Assembly (NCBI GenBank): GCA_023382455.1
Contig: JAHDVX010000007.1
Location: forward strand, 62,001 to 126,000
Reading direction: 5' to 3'
Source of the DNA: Flavobacteriales bacterium
GTDB lineage: Bacteria; Bacteroidota; Bacteroidia; Flavobacteriales_F; PHOS-HE28
DNA length: 64,000 nucleotides
A program made the translations under genes and the position numbers. This document shows, piece after piece, positions 48,613 to 57,848 of this stretch. The first letter of the stretch is position 1, and every line of letters begins with the position of its first letter. Below the pieces are notes generated by a model. The model did no database searches and was not told the DNA's origin. It worked only from the letters and a program-made list of their open reading frames with translations.

Positions 48613-48744
48613 GGTCTGTGCGGACATGGCCAGGCCACTTTTTGACCGATGGCCAGAAAGGTCCAGTGAAAGTCCTGTGTCACTGGCTGGGATGAAGTCG
48701 TGGCCTATACCAGCTGGGAGATAGTCAGACTGCGAGCATACGCT

Positions 48745-51700
48745 TCACATATTCCTCCGGTACTGCCCCCCCACCTCGAACATCGCAGCAGTAAGTTGCC
48801 CAAGCGAGCAATACTTCGTAGCCTCCATCAGCACCTCGAACATATTCTCGTTCCGGATCGCTGCCTCCTGCAATTTCCGCAGCGCCGCCTTCCCTTCTTC
48901 GGCATAAGCCTGCTGCACGTTCTCCACCGTCGCGATCTGCGCCTCCTTCTCCTCCTCGGTGGCGCGGATCACCTCCTTCGGCAGGATCGTGGGTGAGCCC
49001 TTGCTGCTGAGGAAGGTATTGACGCCGATGATCGGGTATTCGCCGGTGTGCTTCAGCGTCTCATAGTAGAGACTTTCCTCTTGGATGCGGCTGCGCTGGT
49101 ACATGGTCTCCATGGCGCCGAGCACGCCGCCGCGTTCGGTGATGCGGTCGAACTCGCTGAGCACGGCCTCTTCCACTAGGTCGGTAAGCTCTTCGATGAT
49201 GAAGCTGCCTTGAAGTGGGTTCTCGTTCTTCGCCAGGCCGAGCTCGCGGTTGATGATGAGCTGGATGGCCATGGCGCGGCGCACGCTCTCCTCGGTGGGC
49301 GTGGTGATGGCCTCGTCGTAGGCGTTGGTGTGCAGGCTGTTGCAGTTGTCGTAGATGGCGTAGAGCGCTTGCAGCGTGGTGCGGATGTCGTTGAAGTCGA
49401 TCTCCTGCGCGTGGAGGCTGCGGCCGCTGGTCTGGATGTGGTACTTGAGCATCTGGCTGCGCTCGTCGGCGCCGTAGCGATGCTTCATCGCCTTGGCCCA
49501 GAGGCGGCGTGCCACACGGCCCATCACGGCGTACTCGGGGTCCATGCCGTTGCTGAAGAAGAAGCTGAGGTTGGGCGCGAAGGCGTTGATGTCCATGCCC
49601 CGGCTGAGGTAGTACTCCACGTAGGTGAAGCCGTTGGCCAGGGTGAAGGCGAGCTGGCTGATGGGGTTGGCGCCGGCCTCAGCGATGTGGTAGCCGCTGA
49701 TGCTGACGCTGTAGAAGTTGCGCACCTTCTTGTCGATGAAGTACTGCTGCACGTCGCCCATCAAGCGCAGCGCGAACTCGGTGCTGAAGATGCAGGTGTT
49801 CTGCGCCTGGTCTTCCTTCAGGATGTCGGCCTGCACGGTGCCGCGGACCTGTTGGAGGGTGTCGGCTTTGATCTTCTCGTACACGTCCTTCGGCAGGACT
49901 TGGTCGCCGGTGATGCCTAAGAGCATTAGTCCGAGACCGTTGTTTCCCTCCGGGATCTCGCCATGGTACTGGGGCCGCAAGCCGCTAGCTCCAAGCTTCA
50001 AGCTTGAGGCTTGTGGCTTATGGCTTGCTGCTCCCCATCGTGCAGCGATCTTCTTCTCCACCTCGGCCTCGAGCCCGTTGGCGCGGATGTACTTCTCGCA
50101 GTTCTGATCGATCGCCGCGTTCATGAAGAAGCCGAGGAGCATGGGCGCGGGACCGTTGATGGTCATGCTCACGCTGGTCTTCGGGTCGCTGAGGTCGAAG
50201 CCGCTGTAGAGCTTCTTGGCATCGTCCAGGCAGCAGATGCTCACGCCGCTGTTGCCCACCTTGCCGTAGATATCGGGACGGCGGCCGGGATCGTTGCCGT
50301 AGAGCGTTACACTGTCGAAGGCGGTGCTGAGGCGCTTGGCGGGCATGCCCTGGCTCACGTAGTGGAAGCGCTTGTTGGTGCGCTCGGGGCCGCCCTCGCC
50401 GGCGAACATGCGCGCGGGGTCCTCGCCGGTACGCTTGAAGGGATAGATGCCTGCGGTGTACGGGAAGAAGCCGGGCGTGTTCTCCTGCATGGCCCAGCGC
50501 ACCTTATCGCCCCAGCTGCGGAACTTGGGCAGCGCCACCTTGGGGATCTTCAGGTGACTGAGGCTCTCGCTGTGGTTGGGCACCTTGATCTCCTTGCCGC
50601 GTACGGAATACGTGTAGAACTCGCCACTGTAGCGTTCCTCTTCGGCCTTCCAGCCGGTGAGCATAGACCAGAGGTGCGGATCCAGGTCCTTCTTGACTTC
50701 CTCGAATTTTCTCGTCAGAGCCTCAAGCTCCAAGCCATAAGCTGCAAGCTTGCTGCCATCAGACCTTGTGCCTTGAGGCTTGTGGCTTGCGGCTTGCTGC
50801 TTGAGGCTTGCGGCTTCGAGCAGGTCCGGACCACCGAAGGTGAGCACCGCGGAATAGAGCCCATAGAGTTTGTCCGCGATCTCCGCTTGCTTCTTCACCT
50901 TGTCATCATACCTCCGGTTGCTTTCGCTGATCTCGCTGAGGTAGCGGCTCTTGGCGGGCGGGATGATCCACACCTTCTCGCTCATCTCGTCGTGCGCGTG
51001 GAAGGTGCTGTCGAGCTCGATGCCGGTCTTCTCGGCGATCTTCCTCATCAACCTCGCGTACAACGCATTGGTGCCGGGGTCGTTGAACTGGCTGGCGATG
51101 GTGCCCACCACGGGCAGGTCCTCGTCCTTGGCGTCGAAGAGCTTGTGGTTGCGCTTGTACTGCTTCTTCACGTCGCGCAAGGCATCGAGGGCGCCGCGCT
51201 TGTCGAACTTGTTGATGGCCACCACGTCGGCGAAATCCAGCATGTCGATCTTCTCCAGCTGCGTGGCCGCGCCGAACTCGGGCGTCATGATGTAGAGCGA
51301 GACATCGCTGTGGTCCAGGATCTCGGTGTCGCTTTGGCCGATGCCGCTCGTTTCGAGCACGATCAGGTCGAAGCCTGCGGCCTTCAGCACGGCCACCGCC
51401 TCCTTCACGTGCTTGCTGAGCGCGAGGTTGCTCTGGCGCGTGGCAAGGCTGCGCATGTATACCCGCTCGCCACGGATGCTGTTCATGCGGATGCGGTCGC
51501 CCAGCAATGCGCCGCCGGTCTTGCGCTTGCTCGGGTCCACGCTGATCACACCGATGGTCTTGCCGGGCTGGTCGAGGATGAAGCGGCGGATGAGCTCGTC
51601 CACCATGGATGATTTCCCCGCGCCGCCCGTGCCCGTGATGCCCAACACCGGGGCCTTGCTCGCCTCGGCCTTCTTGTGGATCTCGTCCGCGATCTTGGCG

Positions 51701-52245
51701 AACACCTCCGGATGGTTCTCGGCCGTGCTGATCAGCTTGGCAATGGCCGGCCAGCTCTGCGGGGTGAGCTTCTTCGCCTCGCCGTTGAGCTGATCGCTCA
51801 AGTCGAAGTCGGCCTTTTCCAGCATGTCGTTGATCATGCCCTGCAGGCCCATGGCGCGGCCGTCGTCCGGGTGGTAGATGCGCGCGATGCCGTAAGCCTC
51901 CAGCTCCTTGATCTCCGCCGGCAGAATGGTGCCGCCGCCTCCGCCGAAGATCTTGATATGCCCCGCGCCCTTCTCCTTCAGCAGGTCGTACATGTACTTG
52001 AAGTACTCCATGTGCCCGCCCTGGTAGCTGGTCATGGCGATGGCGTGCGCATCCTCTTGGATCGCGGTGTTCACCACGTCCTCCACGCTGCGGTCGTGCC
52101 CCAGGTGGATCACCTCGGCGCCCGTGGCCTGGATGATCCGCCGCATGATGTTGATGGCCGCATCATGGCCGTCGAAGAGCGACGCGGCGGTGACGACGCG
52201 GATCTTGTGCTTGGGGACGTAAGGTTTGGCGACGGGATGTGACAT
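48745..52245 (-). CDS. icmF: Fused isobutyryl-CoA mutase IcmF
   Basis: 1166 aa from the ATG at 52245 ([11 protein letters not shown]). Coenzyme-B12-dependent carbon-skeleton mutase with built-in chaperone. N-terminal B12-binding domain with [13 protein letters not shown]; central MeaB-like G domain with Walker [26 protein letters not shown] and [13 protein letters not shown]-terminal mutase barrel with [27 protein letters not shown] and [11 protein letters not shown] at the end. It interconverts isobutyryl- and butyryl-CoA or related acyl-CoAs. Two Ala/Ser/Lys/Gln-rich segments (about residues 475-510 and 738-756) come from inserted 7-bp repeat arrays. Four 5'-truncated copies of its 3' end lie downstream. 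Confidence 0.95.
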   Translation of the reverse strand: MSHPVAKPYVPKHKIRVVTAASLFDGHDAAINIMRRIIQATGAEVIHLGHDRSVEDVVNTAIQEDAHAIAMTSYQGGHMEYFKYMYDLLKEKGAGHIKIFGGGGGTILPAEIKELEAYGIARIYHPDDGRAMGLQGMINDMLEKADFDLSDQLNGEAKKLTPQSWPAIAKLISTAENHPEVFAKIADEIHKKAEASKAPVLGITGTGGAGKSSMVDELIRRFILDQPGKTIGVISVDPSKRKTGGALLGDRIRMNSIRGERVYMRSLATRQSNLALSKHVKEAVAVLKAAGFDLIVLETSGIGQSDTEILDHSDVSLYIMTPEFGAATQLEKIDMLDFADVVAINKFDKRGALDALRDVKKQYKRNHKLFDAKDEDLPVVGTIASQFNDPGTNALYARLMRKIAEKTGIELDSTFHAHDEMSEKVWIIPPAKSRYLSEISESNRRYDDKVKKQAEIADKLYGLYSAVLTFGGPDLLEAASLKQQAASHKPQGTRSDGSKLAAYGLELEALTRKFEEVKKDLDPHLWSMLTGWKAEEERYSGEFYTYSVRGKEIKVPNHSESLSHLKIPKVALPKFRSWGDKVRWAMQENTPGFFPYTAGIYPFKRTGEDPARMFAGEGGPERTNKRFHYVSQGMPAKRLSTAFDSVTLYGNDPGRRPDIYGKVGNSGVSICCLDDAKKLYSGFDLSDPKTSVSMTINGPAPMLLGFFMNAAIDQNCEKYIRANGLEAEVEKKIAARWGAASHKPQASSLKLGASGLRPQYHGEIPEGNNGLGLMLLGITGDQVLPKDVYEKIKADTLQQVRGTVQADILKEDQAQNTCIFSTEFALRLMGDVQQYFIDKKVRNFYSVSISGYHIAEAGANPISQLAFTLANGFTYVEYYLSRGMDINAFAPNLSFFFSNGMDPEYAVMGRVARRLWAKAMKHRYGADERSQMLKYHIQTSGRSLHAQEIDFNDIRTTLQALYAIYDNCNSLHTNAYDEAITTPTEESVRRAMAIQLIINRELGLAKNENPLQGSFIIEELTDLVEEAVLSEFDRITERGGVLGAMETMYQRSRIQEESLYYETLKHTGEYPIIGVNTFLSSKGSPTILPKEVIRATEEEKEAQIATVENVQQAYAEEGKAALRKLQEAAIRNENMFEVLMEATKYCSLGQLTAAMFEVGGQYRRNM
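49978..50032. repeat. Inverted heptamer repeats inside icmF (array 1)
   Basis: The left half is built on CAAGCNN units (CAAGCTT CAAGCTT), the right half on their reverse complement (GAGGCTT GTGGCTT ATGGCTT GCTGCTC), so the array can form a hairpin. It encodes [12 protein letters not shown] in the mutase domain, a stretch not expected in the family. Confidence 0.75.
50718..50820. repeat. Inverted heptamer repeats inside icmF (array 2)
   Basis: Left: CCTCAAG CTCCAAG CCATAAG CTGCAAG; right: CCTTGAG GCTTGTG GCTTGCG GCTTGCT GCTTGAG GCTTGCG. It is in frame and encodes an Ala/Gln/Lys-rich linker ([13 protein letters not shown]) between the G domain and the mutase domain. Confidence 0.78.
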
Positions 52246-52565
52246 GGCGCGAAAATACCGCCGTGCGCGGCAATGCAAGGCGGGGCAGGTGATGGTGGAT
52301 TGGTGACTGGCTCCCACAGCGATCTCGCGCAGCGGATCTTGCGGCTGAAGAATCCTGATCAGGCCGAAGGGCTGTATCCGTCTTGTTTCACCCGCCATTG
52401 CATCGGGCTGCGGGGGCTTCCTACGCCTGTCTCCTCGCCAGGTGCACTGCTCGGGTTCGCCTATACCAGGCTGCCGCTGCCACCCTGGGCGGAGATCACG
52501 TTCCAACTACCACGCAACCGATCATTCAAGAACCGGATCTCCGGTACTTTCACGACCTTTCCGCC
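52246..52565. other. Divergent intergenic region between icmF and the WYL regulator
   Basis: Holds the icmF promoter at its left edge (TATTTTCG at 52250-52257 with TTG 18 nt upstream, minus strand). TACTTTCA and CCTTTCC precede the WYL start. The middle (about 52300-52520) shows no supported gene; short open frames there have no recognisable product. Confidence 0.5.
52250..52278 (-). promoter_or_regulatory. Probable icmF promoter
   Basis: Minus strand: TTG (52276-52278), 18 nt, TATTTTCG (52250-52257; one mismatch to TAnnTTTG), ending four bases before the ATG. Confidence 0.5.
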
Positions 52566-53462
52566 ATGTCCCATCGCGGCAAGCTTAAACGTTATTTGCT
52601 CCTCCTCGAACGGCTGCAACACGCCCCAAGCCTCAATGACCTGCTGGACCACATGCAGGAACACGGCTTCCGGTTAAGCAGCCGCACCCTGCAGCGCGAC
52701 CTGAACGACCTGCGCGACGAGTTTGGCGCGCAGGTGATCTACGACAGGACCACAAACACGTATGCCGTTGCAGAAGATCTGGTCGCCGACATGCCCGGCC
52801 TCCTGCAATTGCTGGAACGCGGCCAACTCCTGGATCTGGTCCACTCCGGGAACAAAGGGATGGCCGAACTGCACCGCCATGTGCATTTCGAAGGCCTTGG
52901 GCAGCTTCGTGGCATCCAGCACCTGCCACCGCTTTTGCGCGCCATTCGTGAACGGCGTGCCGTGGAGGTCACCTACCGGAAATTCCATGCGGACAAGGCG
53001 AAAACTTACCGGCTTCACCCGCATCTGCTGAAGGAGTCCCAAGGGCGTTGGCATGTACTGGGCCCCACCACGCAGCACGGCCACCCCATTGCACTGGGCC
53101 TGGACCGTATCGAAGGGCTCCAGGTGCTCCCAACCCGTTTCACCCGGAAGGAAATTGAATTGGCCACGCTGTATGACCATACCATTGGCGTGGACACCAG
53201 TCCAGGCCGGCCGGAACGGATCGTTCTGCTCTTCAATGCCACCCAGGCACAATACATCGAGGCATTGCCCCTGCATCCTTCCCAGCAAGTGGAACAGAAG
53301 GACAAGAATGGCACTGTCATCTCCTTGTTCGTCATGCCCAATTTTGAGCTGAGGCAGATCATCCTGTCCATGGGGGCTTCCGTGCGTGTACTGGAACCCA
53401 TGCATCTTGCCAAGGCCATCCGCCAAGCCCACAGGGACGCCGCCGCGCTGTACGGAAAATAA
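52566..53462 (+). CDS. WYL-domain transcriptional regulator
   Basis: 298 aa from the ATG at 52566 (MSHRGKLKRYLLLLE). N-terminal helix-turn-helix with RLSSRTLQRDLNDLRDEFG; then the WYL domain, with EVTYRKFHADKAKTYRLHPHLLKESQGRWHVL broken across its conserved block; then the C-terminal WCX part (RIVLLFNATQAQYI). WYL proteins bind nucleic-acid-type or nucleotide ligands and often repress phage-defence operons (BrxR/CapW type). It lies 53 bp upstream of the AAA-M41 gene on the same strand. Confidence 0.88.
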   Translation: MSHRGKLKRYLLLLERLQHAPSLNDLLDHMQEHGFRLSSRTLQRDLNDLRDEFGAQVIYDRTTNTYAVAEDLVADMPGLLQLLERGQLLDLVHSGNKGMAELHRHVHFEGLGQLRGIQHLPPLLRAIRERRAVEVTYRKFHADKAKTYRLHPHLLKESQGRWHVLGPTTQHGHPIALGLDRIEGLQVLPTRFTRKEIELATLYDHTIGVDTSPGRPERIVLLFNATQAQYIEALPLHPSQQVEQKDKNGTVISLFVMPNFELRQIILSMGASVRVLEPMHLAKAIRQAHRDAAALYGK

Positions 53463-53515
53463 CCGCTCCGGATACTGCGACATGTTTTGTCATTGTGTTG
53501 GCGGATCCTTGCGGC

Positions 53516-55423
53516 ATGAAAGCACCATCCCTCCCCCCGACCATCGACGAAAGGAGCGCCCGCCTGCACGGGTTGAATGAGCGCCTCCGCGAAAGGCACT
53601 TCGGCATAGACGCCGAGATCCAGCGGCTGCTGGATGCCTTCGCCCCGTGGTACCGGTTCGCCGAATCGCAAATGCGCCCGCGCACCATCGGCCTCTGGGG
53701 CATGACCGGCACCGGCAAGAGCAGCCTGGTGCGCTCCTTGGTGAAAGCGGTCGGACTGGAAGATCGCACGTTCTGGCTTGATGCCTCGGAACTGAACAAT
53801 CGATATGGTGGCCTGTCCAAAGTGACGGACCGCATTGAGGAACACTTGGACGGCGCTCCCTTCATCATTGTGGTGGACGAATTCCAACATGCCCGGACTA
53901 CACATTTGGGAGTGCCCCTTGCAGAATCCAATGAGATCAGGCACTTCTGGGAGTTGTTGGACTCCGGGCGGATCCTCGCTTGGCCAAGTCGCGGGTGGCA
54001 ACGGCACCTATATGAACTCCGCAGGGATTTCAAGCAATGCGTGAACATGGGAGTCCGCGTCCATCAAGGAAAAGTGACCGAGCACTACGACCTGTTCCAT
54101 GCCTATGTAATGAAGGATCGGCACCATGACGACGAACACTGGGCCATTCCAGCCAGGATCTGGGATGACATCCGAGACATGCACCAGCCTCCAATGCCCA
54201 CTATTCATGACATCGGGCAAAAACTGGCCACGTTGAATGAATGGGAGATCCTCGACTGGCTGGAGGAACTGGAGACCAACACGCGGCACCCCCGGTTTGT
54301 CAATGCCAGCAAGGCGCTCATAATCCTGCTTGGCAATCTCGACGAACTCTACGTGGGCGGCAAGGAACCCATGGCCGAACTGGACCCGGAGGTGTTGGCT
54401 CATCGCCATCAAGACCTGGGCAGGGCAGGCGTGCAGCACGCGCTGCTGAGGTTGTTCCGCATCGAGCAAGTGGGGCGGATCGGCGGATCGCACGTGGTCT
54501 TCCCCCCGGTGGGCCAAGCCACGATCGATGCCATCGTGCAGGAGGAAGTCGGCGGGCTGGCCGCCCGGCTCTCCGCGCACACGGGTCGCCGCATTGAGGT
54601 GGATGCCGCGCTGGTGGACCACCTGCGGGCCACGTCCTCCATTGCCGTATTGGGCGCGCGGCCCGTTGTGCAGGCCGTCCAAAACACCGTTCCGATGCTG
54701 CTTTCGCAAGCCTTGGAGAACCCGCAGGCGGTTGGTGCCGAAGCATTCCGGCTCGGCCTGTGCGAGGGTGTACCCGTGGCGGACCTGCATTTCAGCGACG
54801 GGCATGACCAGCGCGTGGAACTGGCTTGGGCGGCCCAGCCCGAAAAGGCCACGACCGCCGGGACGGCCAAAATGGGGCACATTGCCGTCCATGAGGCAGG
54901 TCATCTGCTGTGCGGCGTGCTGCTGCGCGGCAGGAAGCCGTTGCAGGTATGCGTGCGCACCCGTGACCCGCGCGTCGGCGGCTTCGTGGTGTGGGACGTG
55001 CGGCCCGGCCAGGTCCTCCTTCGGGCGGACATCATCCCGGAACTGGCGGTGATGCTCGCCGGGCGTGCCGCGGAAGAACTCCACTTCGGAGCCGGCAAGG
55101 TGAGCGCGGGGAACGAGGACGATATCCGGAAGGCCACGGCCTTTGCCTTGGACATGGCCAGGAACGAGGGCATGGGCGCGAAGCGGCTGCACTATGCGCC
55201 TCACGCCGCAGCGAACGACAGCGGTTTCCACACCGTGTTCGCCGACGCCGAAATACAGGCCCAGCAATGGGTGGAAGCAGCCGAGGCCTTGGCCATGGAC
55301 ACGCTGCGGGCGAACAGGGACCTTTTCCTACTGTGCTTGGCCGCCCTGAAGAAGAAGGGTTCCCTCGGCATCCAGGAACTGGAGGAGCTGTTCCGTAACA
55401 TTGTTCCTACTGGCAATTACTAA
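53516..55423 (+). CDS. AAA ATPase fused to an FtsH-like M41 metallopeptidase (soluble)
   Basis: 635 aa from the ATG at 53516. N-terminal AAA-type NTPase: Walker A GMTGTGKSS (residues 62-70) and Walker B FIIVVDEFQHA (residues 116-126). C-terminal M41-like peptidase: zinc motif HEAGH (459-463) and the third-ligand helix NEDDIRKATAFALDMARNEG, as in FtsH. Unlike FtsH there are no membrane segments, and the AAA part is closer to ClpB/RuvB-like domains. A self-contained ATP-dependent protease is predicted. Its place between a WYL regulator and a possible DNA-glycosylase-fold protein suggests a stress or defence role (inference). Confidence 0.82.
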   Translation: MKAPSLPPTIDERSARLHGLNERLRERHFGIDAEIQRLLDAFAPWYRFAESQMRPRTIGLWGMTGTGKSSLVRSLVKAVGLEDRTFWLDASELNNRYGGLSKVTDRIEEHLDGAPFIIVVDEFQHARTTHLGVPLAESNEIRHFWELLDSGRILAWPSRGWQRHLYELRRDFKQCVNMGVRVHQGKVTEHYDLFHAYVMKDRHHDDEHWAIPARIWDDIRDMHQPPMPTIHDIGQKLATLNEWEILDWLEELETNTRHPRFVNASKALIILLGNLDELYVGGKEPMAELDPEVLAHRHQDLGRAGVQHALLRLFRIEQVGRIGGSHVVFPPVGQATIDAIVQEEVGGLAARLSAHTGRRIEVDAALVDHLRATSSIAVLGARPVVQAVQNTVPMLLSQALENPQAVGAEAFRLGLCEGVPVADLHFSDGHDQRVELAWAAQPEKATTAGTAKMGHIAVHEAGHLLCGVLLRGRKPLQVCVRTRDPRVGGFVVWDVRPGQVLLRADIIPELAVMLAGRAAEELHFGAGKVSAGNEDDIRKATAFALDMARNEGMGAKRLHYAPHAAANDSGFHTVFADAEIQAQQWVEAAEALAMDTLRANRDLFLLCLAALKKKGSLGIQELEELFRNIVPTGNY

Positions 55424-55434
55424 ACGCAACAAGC

Positions 55435-56115
55435 ATGAGAACGAACGAACTGGATAAGCATTTCAATAAGTGGATGAAAGAGGCTATGATCAGTCCCGAA
55501 TTTTTCCACAAGGACGGCATCATCGACGAGCCTTTATGGAACAAAGCCAAGCCACGGATATGCTTCCTGATGAAGGAACCCAACAACCCTGAGGGTAAAG
55601 CATTCGACTTTCGCGAGTGGTGGCGTGATGAACCGATCAAGGGGGGCTTCTCTGCTCGCGTAGCTGAATGGTCGCGAGGAATGATCGAGGATTTCCCTCC
55701 GTATGATGAACTCTGGAGAACGAATGATGAGCGGGACATAAGAGAGATCAGGAAGTCGATTGCCTTGGTGAACGTGAAGAAAACGGGGGGAGAAGGGCTC
55801 TCCGAATACAAGCCCTTCATGCTGGAAGCCTTCGGTGCGAATAGTGAAGAACAAGGTACAAGCACTGCCCGCGTTCTCGATCAAATCGATATCATCGATC
55901 CGCAAGTCATCATACTTGGGCTGAGTTGGGAGAGCCTGAGGCAGCTGCTTTTCCCGGACGTGGAATGGAAGCCGACGGGATGCGGTATCGATGTGGGAAC
56001 CTGGAAGCGGAGAAGGCTAATCGATTTCTACCATCCATCTGCAAAGAATGCCCCTCCCGCTTCCTACGCCCTGCTGGAGAAGGTGTGGCGCTCCGATGTG
56101 TTCAAGTCGCTGTAG
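55435..56115 (+). CDS. Unknown protein, possible uracil-DNA-glycosylase fold
   Basis: 226 aa, 11 bp after the AAA-M41 gene. PRICFLMKEPNNPEGKAFDF could be the first UDG-like motif, SIALVNVKKTGG a following strand, IDPQVIILGLSWESLRQLL a late strand-helix, and DFYHPSAKNAPPASYALLE resembles the H-P-S motif of uracil-DNA glycosylases. No catalytic assignment is safe. Codon use is visibly more AT-rich than neighbours. It is probably in one operon with the WYL and AAA-M41 genes. Confidence 0.5.
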   Translation: MRTNELDKHFNKWMKEAMISPEFFHKDGIIDEPLWNKAKPRICFLMKEPNNPEGKAFDFREWWRDEPIKGGFSARVAEWSRGMIEDFPPYDELWRTNDERDIREIRKSIALVNVKKTGGEGLSEYKPFMLEAFGANSEEQGTSTARVLDQIDIIDPQVIILGLSWESLRQLLFPDVEWKPTGCGIDVGTWKRRRLIDFYHPSAKNAPPASYALLEKVWRSDVFKSL

Positions 56116-56404
56116 GATGAACCGCTCCCGATGATAAGGGACTCCTCATCGGCACGTTGATGTCCATCATCCTGCAAAGCGGGCCATCATCCGCAACCAC
56201 TTGTCTCCGCCTAGGGCCCTGGCCGAGTCAAGGTCGTTGTAATTCCCCGCTTGAAGGCGCTGAATGGGCGTGTCCCCTCCTGACGCACAAGGCCGCGCGC
56301 AGCCTGTCCGCCTATCCATCGCGCTGTTCGGGGGCCGGTTGCGCCATCCTCCGGAAGCATCGAAAAACACTCCCCCCCCGCTCAATCTCCGTACCTTGCG
56401 TACC

Positions 56405-56599
56405 ATGAACAAGCTCCCACCCTTCTTCGTGATCGGTTCGGTCGGACTGGTCATTACGGCGCTGCTGCACATCTTCATGGCGCTGGGCCTTGGCCTGAAC
56501 AATGTGCATGGCGGGTTCCTGCCCCTGTACATCCTGTTCATCGCCCTGCTTTCCATCGGTACCGGCAAACTGCAGCTGATACCGGTGAAGAGCAAGTGA
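56405..56599 (+). CDS. Small membrane protein
   Basis: 64 aa with two hydrophobic helices (FFVIGSVGLVITALLHIFMA and FLPLYILFIALLSIGTG). TACCTTGC ends four bases before the ATG. No family recognised. Similar small two-helix proteins are common in Bacteroidota. Confidence 0.6.
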   Translation: MNKLPPFFVIGSVGLVITALLHIFMALGLGLNNVHGGFLPLYILFIALLSIGTGKLQLIPVKSK

Positions 56600-56933
56600 T
56601 CGCGGGCCGTTTGGCCAGGCAGAAAAAGAGGCTGTTCATGGAGCAGCCGTGGGGGCAGGGTGAATGCCGCGTGGATGAGGTGGATCAGGCGATCAGACGA
56701 TCAGAAAATGAGAAGATCGGAAATGTTCTGATCCTTCCCGATTGCCTGATCTTCTGTTCTTCCGGCTCCTTGCGGTGATTGCCCGCCCCACCAATGGATG
56801 GATGCTCAAGCACATACGGAGTTCGCACCGAACACAAGGATCGTTCGCCCGGTAATCCTTCCTGCTCAGGGACAAGTTGCTGCACAGGCAGCGGCCTGCC
56901 CGTTCATCCTGTCTAACCATAAATTCGGTCCGT
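56600..56933. other. Intergenic region with GATCAG repeat structure
   Basis: No supported gene. 56683-56751 holds tandem GATCAGGC/GATCAGAC units and an outer inverted pair (GATCAGGCGATC with GATTGCCTGATC), able to fold into a long imperfect hairpin. The rest shows nothing recognisable. The T9SS gene that follows has only a weak TAAATTCG box. Confidence 0.5.
56683..56751. repeat. GATCAG tandem/inverted repeat
   Basis: Three GATCAG units in 8-bp steps, then complementary segments (ATCGG...CCGAT, GATCAGGC...GCCTGATC). Possible long hairpin. Confidence 0.55.
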
Positions 56934-57791
56934 ATGCGTGCTTCCCTGTTCCTCTTGGTCCTTCTCCCATTGCCGGCGCTTGCCCAAAGCTGGTGCGCAC
57001 CGGGGGCGACATGGACATACGAAGCCGGAATGTTCCTCGCCGGGTTCCATCGGATGAGCTACACGCACGATACGATCATCGGACTGGACACAGCGCAGGT
57101 GATCGACCGGTATTCCGCGATCCAATACCCACTGCCGCCGCCCGACTACGGTTACACCGCCCCTTACATCAGTTATACGCCGGTGGCGGCGGTCACCAGA
57201 ACAGATAGCGCTGTGGTCTACCTATTCTCAGGTACCGACCAGGACACCTTGTACTGGTTTGGGGCAATTCCAGGCGATCATTGGTATCCCGCGTTCGTGA
57301 ACAACAGCACCTGCCAACCGTTGGTCGTGACGGACACGTCCACCACCGTGATCGATGGCATGCCCTTGCGTACCCTCCAAGTATCGGGCTACACGATCAT
57401 GGAACGGATCGGATGCACCTGGGACATGTTCATGTACTGCCCCAATTGGATCATCGATGGACCGATGGGAATGCGTTGCTACCAGGATGCACAGATCAAC
57501 TTCCAACCTGTATCCTACGCTTGTGATCAGCTTGCCGGGATCCCGGACGCGCAACGAACACCATTGATCATCTACCCCAACCCCGGCACCGATCATTTCA
57601 CCTTGGAACTGCCGCCCGGCCCGCACTTCATCACCGTCTTTGATGCCCAAGGCCGAGTGGTGCTTCGACAACAGGGCAATGAAACTCGGCCCGTGATCCA
57701 CGCCGAAGCACTCCCCTCAGGACCGTACCGCACCACCGTGGAGCTTGGGCAGGGCGAAAGGCGGAATGCCGCGTGGGTGAAGATGGAGTGA
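56934..57791 (+). CDS. Secreted protein with T9SS sorting domain
   Basis: 285 aa from the ATG at 56934. Signal peptide MRASLFLLVLLPLPALA-QS. The central region (GATWTYEAGMFLAGF, TIIGLDTAQVID, YWFGAIPGDHWYP) is a beta-rich pattern frequent in uncharacterised Bacteroidota T9SS cargo. The C-terminus is a type A sorting domain: IIYPNPGTDHFTLELPPG, FITVFDAQGRVVLRQQG. A near-identical piece of this domain reappears at about 58495-58666, beyond the PIN/antitoxin pair. Confidence 0.75.
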   Translation: MRASLFLLVLLPLPALAQSWCAPGATWTYEAGMFLAGFHRMSYTHDTIIGLDTAQVIDRYSAIQYPLPPPDYGYTAPYISYTPVAAVTRTDSAVVYLFSGTDQDTLYWFGAIPGDHWYPAFVNNSTCQPLVVTDTSTTVIDGMPLRTLQVSGYTIMERIGCTWDMFMYCPNWIIDGPMGMRCYQDAQINFQPVSYACDQLAGIPDAQRTPLIIYPNPGTDHFTLELPPGPHFITVFDAQGRVVLRQQGNETRPVIHAEALPSGPYRTTVELGQGERRNAAWVKME

Positions 57792-57848
57792 GGATGGACC
57801 GGATGACCAGAAACCGGGCTGACACCTACAGGCGGGGGAAATCCGTTT

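Noticed and set aside
49978-50820. The heptamer arrays as a CRISPR array
   Set aside because: Units are 7 bp with no unique spacers, lie inside a coding frame, and no cas genes are present.
52383-52565. An extended N-terminus of the WYL regulator
   Set aside because: The upstream part has no conserved features, while the ATG at 52566 gives a normal family start preceded by a promoter-like box.
56596-56778. A 60-codon open frame after the small membrane protein
   Set aside because: It runs through the GATCAG repeat, has no family resemblance and no promoter or ribosome-site support.
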